17,854 bases of DNA from O2-02-FULL-42-9 sp038043025 (GTDB lineage: Bacteria > Pseudomonadota > Gammaproteobacteria > UBA12402). The first letter of the stretch is position 1. Each line of letters starts with the position of its first letter. This document shows positions 6,134 to 12,360 of the stretch, piece after piece. Where the stretch lies: the NCBI GenBank assembly GCA_038043025.1, contig JBBTCW010000039.1, forward strand, positions 1 through 17,854, read 5' to 3'. The position numbers and the translations under genes were made by a program. A model generated the notes under the pieces. It was not told the origin of the DNA. It made no database searches and saw only the letters and a list, made by a program, of their open reading frames with translations.

Positions 6134-6170
6134 TGGCGCTAACTGTACCACTTATTCTGTAACAGACCCT
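6134..6170. repeat. Second copy of the MITE terminal repeat
   Basis: The 36 bases from GGCGCTAACTG (6135) to AACAGACCCT (6170) are identical to the reverse complement of the left end at 1664-1699. No partner end is seen nearby. A short inverted pair, CGACGA (6086-6091) and TCGTCG (6115-6120), lies between nudF and this copy. It abuts the radical SAM gene so closely that its first base belongs to that gene's stop codon. Confidence 0.75.
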
Positions 6171-7657
6171 TAACTCTCTTCCATTTTTGTATTTAAGTAT
6201 TCTATTAATTTTGGAAAAGTTTTTTTTGAAAATTCCTCATCTCGTTCGCATTTTTCTAGAATGGGAAAAAATTTTCTTGGGAGTTTTGTGTAAAGAGAAA
6301 ATGTTCTAATGAGCCCTTCAATTTCTTGTTTAGTCATATGCGGTGAATTCAAATCAGTTTGTACAGAATTATAAATAGGTGTTTTGGTCAGCATACCGAA
6401 TTCTGTCGCAATATTGGCGAGTCTTGTTTTGGGGTAGGGTTGATAGGCGGCGACAGATGAGGTTGATGCTTGCACTTTTCGGTTTAGCGCAATGGTATCA
6501 AATACCATTTTTCTCGTCTCAAAAGGTAGGCCGATCATGTTGTAAGCGGAAACGCGTATGCCAAATTTCTGTACTATTTTGTACTTTCGGATAATATCCT
6601 CATCGGTAATATCTCTATTTAGAATATATTTTCTTATCCAATAATTACCGCTCTCAATGGCCATGGCGAGCGTTATGCAGCCCATTTCCTTAAGATATTG
6701 CATTTTTTCTTCTGTGACAGTGCGTGTTCCTGCATAAACAACGAAAGGCAGGCCGATTTCTTTTTTATATAATTCAGATAATCGTTTTAAATAGGGCGCG
6801 GGAAAGGCGGTAAAGTCTTCATCCCAAAATCGAATTGCATCAAAATTATATTTTTCTTGTAGTGATTTAATATGTTGGATGGCCACTTCAGGAGATTTAC
6901 GGCGATGGTAAGTGCCGCACTCTGTGAATACTTCTCTTAAGTGCGCATTTGAACAGTAATGACATAGGAATACGCAACCGCGGCTTATTTCGGTGTTTAA
7001 CATTTTATATAGGTTTCCATCGAGCGGGCGATAAAAATCATATTCGTGGAAGCCGCTGAAATCTTGAGCGGGCAATGTATCGAGATTTTTAAAAGGTCGC
7101 AATGTGTTTTTGTGAAGGATATTGTCATGATCTTTGATCCATAGATTTTGAATTTTTTGAATGGGTTGATGGTTATCTTGTGCATTACACAGTTCTACTA
7201 GCGCATCTTCTCCTTCGCCGATACAGATCATGTCGACCGATTTTTCTTGAATGACTTCGTCAGGGCAGATTGTCGGGTGAATGCCGCCAAAAATAATTTT
7301 CATGTCAGGAAATTCGTTTTTAATATATTGACTACATTGTAGCCCTAGTGGGTAGGTACCCGATGTGGCAGTTATGCCGACAAGATGAATATTATTATTG
7401 TTGATCACGTTGACCAAATCGGTTGCTAAGTTTTCGAGATGGCGACGTGGCGGAGGGGAAACAGGAGCGCGAGGCGCTACTTTAAACATGCCAAAGCTTT
7501 CTTTAATGTCATGTAAATCTGTTTCGGGTGTATACAGTGAGCAATCAAAAATATTAACGACATGGCCGGCTTCTTTTAATACCGCGGTTAAAATAGTCAG
7601 CGCAATTGGAATATCGCCATGTTCTTGTGTGTTAGGATAAATCAATAAAACGTTCAT
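6170..7657 (-). CDS. B12-binding-type radical SAM protein
   Basis: 495 residues. Residues 1-150 form a Rossmann-like cobalamin-binding type domain (MNVLLIYPNT, VGITATSGTYPLG 93-105, IIFGGIHPT 121-129, CIGEGED 145-151), but no DxHxxG cobalt-ligating motif is visible. The radical SAM core follows with SRGCVFLCHYCSN: Cys228, Cys232 and Cys235 bind the [4Fe-4S] cluster, then FWDEDFTAF and AMAIESGN. Members of this superfamily methylate unactivated carbon or phosphorus, or rearrange lipids and tetrapyrroles; the substrate is not predictable here. It is the last gene of a four-gene operon, 21 bases after the 178-aa gene. The ribosome site (GAG, eight bases upstream) is weak. The stop TAA is completed by the end of a repeat, so the native C-terminus may have been altered. 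Confidence 0.8.
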   Translation of the reverse strand: MNVLLIYPNTQEHGDIPIALTILTAVLKEAGHVVNIFDCSLYTPETDLHDIKESFGMFKVAPRAPVSPPPRRHLENLATDLVNVINNNNIHLVGITATSGTYPLGLQCSQYIKNEFPDMKIIFGGIHPTICPDEVIQEKSVDMICIGEGEDALVELCNAQDNHQPIQKIQNLWIKDHDNILHKNTLRPFKNLDTLPAQDFSGFHEYDFYRPLDGNLYKMLNTEISRGCVFLCHYCSNAHLREVFTECGTYHRRKSPEVAIQHIKSLQEKYNFDAIRFWDEDFTAFPAPYLKRLSELYKKEIGLPFVVYAGTRTVTEEKMQYLKEMGCITLAMAIESGNYWIRKYILNRDITDEDIIRKYKIVQKFGIRVSAYNMIGLPFETRKMVFDTIALNRKVQASTSSVAAYQPYPKTRLANIATEFGMLTKTPIYNSVQTDLNSPHMTKQEIEGLIRTFSLYTKLPRKFFPILEKCERDEEFSKKTFPKLIEYLNTKMEES

Positions 7658-7678
7658 GGCTTGCTCTTTTGTCAGTTG

Positions 7679-8215
7679 TTATTCAATACAGCAATCAATA
7701 ATTTTTTGAACCAGAACGCCGAGTTTGCCCATTAAAAGGCTTTTTTGTGGTTTTTTATCGTGTTTATTGAGCGCGTCTTCGTCAATTTTTTTCAGGTCAT
7801 TTGTTTTGATAAGATCTAAATTAATACCCCAAAATAACGAATAGAGTTGATAGGCCTTGTTAAAAAAATCATAGGCTTCTTCTTTGCGATCCATACCGAG
7901 TTGTTTGGTGCCGACTTCCATTAAACGCATGCAGGCGGCGAGTAAATGTTTGGAAATACACCACACCTCGCCTTCGTATTCTTTGATAATTTTTTTGAGC
8001 AAGGCTTTTCGCATGTCTCTGACGTCGTTGACTAAATCGTAATATTCATTTTTTCCGGTTTTTGCGCCCGAAAATATAAAGTGTTCTTCGATTGAAACTA
8101 AATTCATGATGGCAAATGTTAAATCTTGATCCGACGACAAATCCATTTTATCTTGTTTTTTTAATTGATCTGCTTTTTCAATAAAAGTTTCCAAATCTTG
8201 CATGGGATTTTTCAT
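7679..8215 (-). CDS. Unknown 178-aa helical protein of the redox operon
   Basis: A soluble, mostly alpha-helical, charged protein with no signal peptide or membrane segment. Residues 20-75 (MDLSSDQDLTFAIMNLVSIE, VNDVRDMRKALLKKI) and 85-140 (EVWCISKHLLAACMRLMEVG, EEAYDFFNKAYQLYSLFW) look like helical hairpins, the latter faintly TPR-like. Cysteines sit in EVWCISK, LAACMR and the C-terminal DCCIE. I recognise no named family; I have a weak recollection of similar proteins in Patescibacteria beside thioredoxin-like genes. It begins two bases after the stop of the CPIC membrane protein and has no convincing ribosome site of its own, so translation is probably coupled. It may be a partner or scaffold for its operon neighbours; that is inference. 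Confidence 0.65.
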   Translation of the reverse strand: MKNPMQDLETFIEKADQLKKQDKMDLSSDQDLTFAIMNLVSIEEHFIFSGAKTGKNEYYDLVNDVRDMRKALLKKIIKEYEGEVWCISKHLLAACMRLMEVGTKQLGMDRKEEAYDFFNKAYQLYSLFWGINLDLIKTNDLKKIDEDALNKHDKKPQKSLLMGKLGVLVQKIIDCCIE

Positions 8216-8217
8216 GC

Positions 8218-8721
8218 TTAAACTCGCGTCATAAAATAAAAGAGGATGGTCAAAATGATTAACGGGGCAATCGGCAACACGACTTTTTCAAAGGGAAAGT
8301 GCGCATGCCCATCATTTTTCTTTTTCATGTAAAAATACCACATGCCGAAAACAAAAAATGTGATGCTGCCGATGACGATACCCAAGAGTAATTTATCAAA
8401 GCCCCACAGCGTATTTAATGGATGACCGACGATATCAGTCGAATAAAATGGCGTGAGAATCAAAATGTAATAACCAACGACAATGAGTGGTTTTCGGCCA
8501 AAAAATCGGATATGTTTTGAGTTGAGCCAATTAATAGTCCACCAGATGCTGGAAATGGCCAATCCCCCAATCCAAATGCCGCTGATCGTATCATCTACGC
8601 CCAGCCATCGGGAGAGTCCAACACCGGCACCCACGGCGATGGTGCAAATGGGGCATATCGCATAAGCTGATCCGATCGTTAGCAAATAAGCACTGAGTCC
8701 CGCAATTAATTTTTTCCACAT
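8218..8721 (-). CDS. CPIC-motif integral membrane protein of the redox operon
   Basis: 167 residues with about five hydrophobic segments: 4-21, 46-66, 79-95, 110-131 and 147-164. The first is signal-like and ends in YAICPICTIAVGAG, placing Cys23-Pro-Ile-Cys26 at the membrane edge, followed by a loop LSRWLGVDDTISG. A CxxC at a membrane surface next to a membrane-anchored thioredoxin-fold protein suggests electron exchange, by analogy with DsbB/VKOR or CcdA, but the helix pattern does not match those families and only one cysteine pair is seen. A metal-binding role is possible too; HAHF at 139-142 is the only clustered histidine patch. It starts two bases after the stop of the thioredoxin-fold gene. 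Confidence 0.65.
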   Translation of the reverse strand: MWKKLIAGLSAYLLTIGSAYAICPICTIAVGAGVGLSRWLGVDDTISGIWIGGLAISSIWWTINWLNSKHIRFFGRKPLIVVGYYILILTPFYSTDIVGHPLNTLWGFDKLLLGIVIGSITFFVFGMWYFYMKKKNDGHAHFPFEKVVLPIAPLIILTILFYFMTRV

Positions 8722-8723
8722 AA

Positions 8724-9125
8724 TTATTTCGCCATTTTTGTTTTAAAATAATGAATAATGGGTTGATCGCCAATAATGCATTTAGAGCCCGTCCAGAATA
8801 ATGGGACGACCAGGTTTGATCCAGTAATATGGCAATATTTTTGAGCCACGTTCTCAAAAATTGCAAGGTTCTGTTGATCTTGTGAGACTTCTGTGGAGTC
8901 AAAATGAATTTTTTGTGTTACATGATATTGGTTGATGAAGTCTTCAACTTTTTTGCAGTGCGGACATGTGACGCTGTAAAATAAAATCATTTTTTGATGA
9001 TAATTTGTTTGTGTGATTTTATTTTCAAACGCCATATTATGTTTACGCGCCATGATGTTAACAAAAAATAGGGCGATAATAATTGCGATAAAAACAATAG
9101 ACCATGAAATAAATTTTTTGCTCAT
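8724..9125 (-). CDS. Membrane-anchored thioredoxin/glutaredoxin-fold protein
   Basis: 133 residues. One membrane helix at 7-25 (SWSIVFIAIIIALFFVNIMA) anchors a domain predicted to face the periplasm. The domain opens MILFYSVTCPHCKKVEDFIN with active-site Cys54-Pro-His-Cys57 and has the cis-proline signature VVPLFW (Pro108), followed by IIGDQPIIHYF, as in glutaredoxin-like proteins. CPHC is the DsbA-type redox centre, but the length and lack of an inserted helical domain argue against DsbA. Two further cysteines (98, 116) are present. It is the first gene of the four-gene operon, with a perfect AGGAGG eight bases before ATG and a strong promoter. It probably exchanges electrons with the CPIC membrane protein; this is inference from position. 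Confidence 0.8.
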   Translation of the reverse strand: MSKKFISWSIVFIAIIIALFFVNIMARKHNMAFENKITQTNYHQKMILFYSVTCPHCKKVEDFINQYHVTQKIHFDSTEVSQDQQNLAIFENVAQKYCHITGSNLVVPLFWTGSKCIIGDQPIIHYFKTKMAK

Positions 9126-9133
9126 TTGCGGTT

Positions 9134-9139
9134 CCTCCT
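9134..9139 (-). promoter_or_regulatory. Consensus ribosome binding site of the redox operon
   Basis: AGGAGG on the minus strand, eight bases before the ATG at 9125. It is the strongest ribosome site of the operon; the second and third genes rely on two-base spacing instead, which points to coupled translation. Confidence 0.8.
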
Positions 9140-9147
9140 ATGGCTCA

Positions 9148-9175
9148 ATTATCTTCTAATTTATTATTATGTCAA
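9148..9175 (-). promoter_or_regulatory. Sigma70 promoter of the four-gene redox/radical SAM operon
   Basis: On the minus strand a perfect -35 TTGACA (9170-9175) is followed after 16 bases by GATAAT (9148-9153), five of six matches to the -10. The start would fall near 9140, leaving a short leader. The -35 is only two bases past the upp stop, so upp read-through could also feed the operon. Confidence 0.75.
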
Positions 9176-9177
9176 GA

Positions 9178-9831
9178 CTATTTAACCGCCCATATACGAT
9201 CACCGGCATCGCCTAAACCTGGTAAAATATAACCTTTTTCGTTGAGTTGCCGATCGAGACTGGCGGCAAAAATGGCGACATCGGGGTGTGCTGCAATCAA
9301 TTTTTTTACACCTTCGGGTGCTGCAACCAAGCAAATGAAGTTGATTTTTTTTAATCCGTATGCCTTTAACTTATCGATTGTCGCACAGGCGGTACCGCCC
9401 GTTGCTAACATCGGGTCGCACACAAAACAATACGCCATTTGCTCATCGGGAGGTAATTTAAAATAATAATTTTTTGCCTCGAGTGTTTTTTCATCACGGT
9501 AAAATCCAATATGCCCCACGCGCGCCATCGGTAATAATTTTAAAATGCCATCAGCCATACCAAGACCGGCGCGTAAAATGGGTGTAATTAAAAAATGACT
9601 GCTTTTTAAATCAGTTCCTTCAAAGGTTTCGAGTGGCGTGGTAATGGAACGATTGACCGTCGGTAAATCGCGCATGGCCTCGTACACAATCAACATTGCA
9701 ATTTCTTCGGTGAGTTCTTTGAAAAGCTTGCGGTTGGTGGTGACATCGCGCAACAGTGCCAGCTTATATTGAATAATGGGGTGTACGATAACATGAAAAT
9801 TGGGCAGTTTGTCAAAAATCTGAATGGTCAT
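9178..9831 (-). CDS. upp: Uracil phosphoribosyltransferase
   Basis: Converts uracil and PRPP to UMP in pyrimidine salvage; cytoplasmic. The 217-residue protein matches the UPRT family along its full length (about 208 in E. coli). It begins with VIVHPIIQYKLALLRD, then LITPILRAGLGMADG with the flexible-loop region, then GHIGFYRDEKT. The PRPP-binding loop is CDPMLATGGTA, and the uracil-binding C-terminus is YILPGLGDAGDRIWAVK. GGAGG lies seven bases before the ATG. It is divergent from the pfp gene across 103 bases and upstream of the redox operon on the same strand. No clear terminator separates it from that operon. Confidence 0.95.
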   Translation of the reverse strand: MTIQIFDKLPNFHVIVHPIIQYKLALLRDVTTNRKLFKELTEEIAMLIVYEAMRDLPTVNRSITTPLETFEGTDLKSSHFLITPILRAGLGMADGILKLLPMARVGHIGFYRDEKTLEAKNYYFKLPPDEQMAYCFVCDPMLATGGTACATIDKLKAYGLKKINFICLVAAPEGVKKLIAAHPDVAIFAASLDRQLNEKGYILPGLGDAGDRIWAVK

Positions 9832-9895
9832 TTATTTTCCTCCGAGCAATATTCTTAACAGGATAACATGGAATAGATGAGAGTTCAGCATTTTA

Positions 9896-9904
9896 TGCTA
9901 CAAT
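9896..9904 (+). promoter_or_regulatory. Extended -10 promoter of the pfp gene
   Basis: TGCTACAAT places a TGn extension before TACAAT (9899-9904), 30 bases ahead of the start codon. No good -35 is seen, as is usual for extended -10 promoters. Confidence 0.5.
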
Positions 9905-9934
9905 ACTGGCTTCAATTGCCTGATGGAGGAGCAT

Positions 9935-11179
9935 ATGTCCAAAAACATTTTTTACGCACAATCCGGTGGAGTAACCGCGGTCATTAACGCAACCGCATGC
10001 GGCGTGATTGAAACCGCTCGCAAACATAAAAACAAAATTGGCAAGGTATATGCAGGGTTAAACGGCATTGTGGGCGCACTCAACGAAGAATTAATTGATA
10101 CAAGCAAAGAATCCGCGCAAGCCATTGCGGCGTTACGTTATACGCCCGGTGGTGCATTTGGATCTTGTCGCTACAAAATGAAAAGTGTCGCAGAAAATCG
10201 TGATGAGTATGAAAAACTTATTCAGGTTTTTAAAAAATATAATATCGGTTATTTCTTTTATAACGGCGGCGGCGACTCGCAAGATACCGCCAATAAAATT
10301 GCCGAATTTAGTCGTGAAAGCGGTTATCCGTTAATCTGCATTGGTATTCCCAAAACCATCGATAATGATTTGCCGTTCACCGACAGTTGCCCCGGATTTG
10401 GATCCGTTGCAAAATATGTCGCGGTGTCGATTCGCGAAGCAGGATTTGATATTGCATCGATGGCAAAAACATCGACTAAAGTATTTGTTATGGAAGTGAT
10501 GGGGCGTCATGCGGGATGGATTGCAGCGGCGGCCGGTGTCGCCGCTGACAAAATCGGCGATGATCCGCATATTATTTTATTTCCTGAAGTAACGTTTGAT
10601 GAAACAAAATTTTTGGCGCGCGTTGAGCTGTGCGTTAAAAAATACGGCTATTGTACCATTGTCGTTTCGGAAGGCGTGAAAGATGCAGAAGGCAAATTTT
10701 TATCGGACAGTGGATTAAAAGATGCGTTTGGTCATGCACAATTAGGCGGTGTGGCGCCGGTCATTGCGAATCTTATCAAAAACAAATTGGGGTTTAAATA
10801 TCATTGGGCGGTATGTGATTATTTGCAGCGTGCGGCGAGACATATCGCGTCTAAAGTCGATGTGGATCAGGCGTATGCGTTGGGCAAAGCCGCAGTGGAA
10901 TATGCATTAAAAGGCGAAAACGCTATTATGCCGATCATCGTGCGCAAACAAGCGAAAACCTATGCGTGGAAAATCGACAAAGTAAAATTATCCAGCGTGG
11001 CCAATGTCGAAAAATTTATGCCGAAGAGTTTTATCACAAAAGACGGATTTGGTATTACAAAATCCTGTCGCAATTATATTTTGCCGTTAATTCAAGGCGA
11101 AGATTATCCGCCGTACAAAAACGGGTTGCCGGTTTACGTGAAACTTAAAAATAGATTAGTGCCGAAAAAATCATCATAA
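9935..11179 (+). CDS. pfp: Pyrophosphate-dependent 6-phosphofructokinase
   Basis: Catalyses the reversible transfer of phosphate from PPi to fructose 6-phosphate, so it serves both glycolysis and gluconeogenesis. 414 residues from ATG 9935. Residues that select PPi over ATP are visible. The phosphate loop reads NGGGDSQDT (110-118), with Asp114 where ATP enzymes have Gly104. PKTIDND (139-145) has Lys140 where ATP enzymes have Gly. The fructose-phosphate site MGRHAGW (189-195) is present. Length and motifs fit the group of about 400-420 residues used by Legionella-type bacteria rather than the 320-residue allosteric ATP enzyme. An in-frame ATG at 9923 exists, but AGGAG (9927-9931) lies after it and before 9935, and the family starts at SKNIFYAQSGG. 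The unknown 386-aa gene follows after 20 bases and is probably cotranscribed. Confidence 0.93.
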   Translation: MSKNIFYAQSGGVTAVINATACGVIETARKHKNKIGKVYAGLNGIVGALNEELIDTSKESAQAIAALRYTPGGAFGSCRYKMKSVAENRDEYEKLIQVFKKYNIGYFFYNGGGDSQDTANKIAEFSRESGYPLICIGIPKTIDNDLPFTDSCPGFGSVAKYVAVSIREAGFDIASMAKTSTKVFVMEVMGRHAGWIAAAAGVAADKIGDDPHIILFPEVTFDETKFLARVELCVKKYGYCTIVVSEGVKDAEGKFLSDSGLKDAFGHAQLGGVAPVIANLIKNKLGFKYHWAVCDYLQRAARHIASKVDVDQAYALGKAAVEYALKGENAIMPIIVRKQAKTYAWKIDKVKLSSVANVEKFMPKSFITKDGFGITKSCRNYILPLIQGEDYPPYKNGLPVYVKLKNRLVPKKSS

Positions 11180-11199
11180 AACAAACGGAATGACTATAT

Positions 11200-12360
11200 A
11201 TGCCATTTCAATTTGAAACCGATTTTGAATTAAATGAAACGGAAAGAGAGCAGGCGAACGCATTAAAGACGCTGCTTGTAGCCAGACAGCGCGTACAAAA
11301 AGATGCGACGATTTATAATCAGTTGATGGCTGCTCTTGATGCAATTGTAAAGTCACGCCGAGGATATCGCACGATTGTGCGCATGGCGACATTACATCCA
11401 GAGATTGACATGTTTTGTCGTTCGCCTGTTTTGGATGACTATTGGAAAGAGCCTTTGTCACGTGTTTGGGAAGGCATGGCGCCGGATAAACAACCGCGAC
11501 CAAAGCCTGGGTCTAATTTTGCCTTGCTGTGTTCATTCGTATGGCGTGGCCGGTGGAGTAGCGCACAACGTTATATTACAGATAGTGCGGAACTTTTGCG
11601 TATTCAGCCTGATTTACGGCCACAATTTGATACAGAACGTGATCGCTGTTTTCAAGAATCCTTAAAGGCGAATCATTTTTATACGCGGATGGATCATAAA
11701 AATAAAATGATTGCAGAGTTGCGCGATCATTTAAAAACACAATTCAAAAAACCTGTTGAAGCGCTGACAGCAGCAGAGCGAGAAGTAATTCAAAATCAAT
11801 TTCGCGCAGATATGCAGCCGTTGGTGCAATATATGACGGTCGCTGAAAAGATTATTTCAGAAATTCAGAAAGGGTTAGCGTTACATCAAACGCCGATTTA
11901 TATTTTGTTATTTTCGACTGGTATTGAATTGTCGATGATTGCATGCCATGCGGGTGCGTTTGGCGAGTTTATTCAAGTTCTTTATCGACAAGTGTGGGAA
12001 AATTTTTATCGTGCTAAATTTTTGGAAAACGAGGACGATATCTATAATGCCAGTTATGGTCATGGCTTGGAATATTTGTTTGACCATATTTTTAGAGTTT
12101 ATCCGACGGTGTCGGTGGATCAAACCGTTGCAGCTGGTGCCGTGGGTAAAACATGGGACGCAGAAATAGCCGCAGAAAAAGCCAAGAGGGGGATCGATTG
12201 TTCCTCATGGGAGACCATCGAGCATCGGCTGGATGAATATGCATGGGCTTATCAAGTGAAAGATCTGAAAAGTTTTAAAATGGGCTGTGAGCAGCGCGTG
12301 CGAGAAGAATTAAAGTTAGAGCCAGCGGCTTTTTTTGGAATGAAGCTGTGTTCGGGTTAG
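11200..12360 (+). CDS. Unknown 386-aa protein, possible effector
   Basis: 386 residues, soluble and largely helical, with no signal peptide. The N-terminus is MPFQFETDFELNETEREQAN, followed by long helices (20-45) and a tryptophan-rich stretch, HPEIDMFCRSPVLDDYWKEP then FALLCSFVWRGRWSSAQRYI (about 66-127). Residues about 165-215 are charged and probably coiled coil. A hydrophobic patch PIYILLFSTGIELSMIACHAG (about 230-250) is too mixed for a clear membrane helix. The tryptophan-rich N-terminal region faintly recalls Legionella proteins annotated DUF5630 or F-box-like, but I cannot confirm that. It starts 20 bases after the pfp stop with a weak ribosome site (GGAA, nine bases upstream). It converges with the CE-clan protease gene, overlapping it by four bases at the stops. 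A host-directed role is inference from the neighbour. Confidence 0.7.
   Translation: MPFQFETDFELNETEREQANALKTLLVARQRVQKDATIYNQLMAALDAIVKSRRGYRTIVRMATLHPEIDMFCRSPVLDDYWKEPLSRVWEGMAPDKQPRPKPGSNFALLCSFVWRGRWSSAQRYITDSAELLRIQPDLRPQFDTERDRCFQESLKANHFYTRMDHKNKMIAELRDHLKTQFKKPVEALTAAEREVIQNQFRADMQPLVQYMTVAEKIISEIQKGLALHQTPIYILLFSTGIELSMIACHAGAFGEFIQVLYRQVWENFYRAKFLENEDDIYNASYGHGLEYLFDHIFRVYPTVSVDQTVAAGAVGKTWDAEIAAEKAKRGIDCSSWETIEHRLDEYAWAYQVKDLKSFKMGCEQRVREELKLEPAAFFGMKLCSG
12318..12336 (+). terminator. Terminator-like hairpin inside the 3' end of the 386-aa gene
   Basis: AGAGCC (12318-12323) pairs with GGCTTT (12327-12332, one G-U pair) around an AGC loop, within a run of seven T (12330-12336). 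It lies about 25 bases before the stop codon, so it may act weakly for the pfp unit or be chance. No other plus-strand terminator is seen at this convergent junction. Confidence 0.3.

Noticed and set aside
9923..9934. Earlier ATG for the phosphofructokinase
   Set aside because: The ribosome site AGGAG lies between this ATG and 9935, and the family's N-terminus begins at SKNIFYAQSGG.
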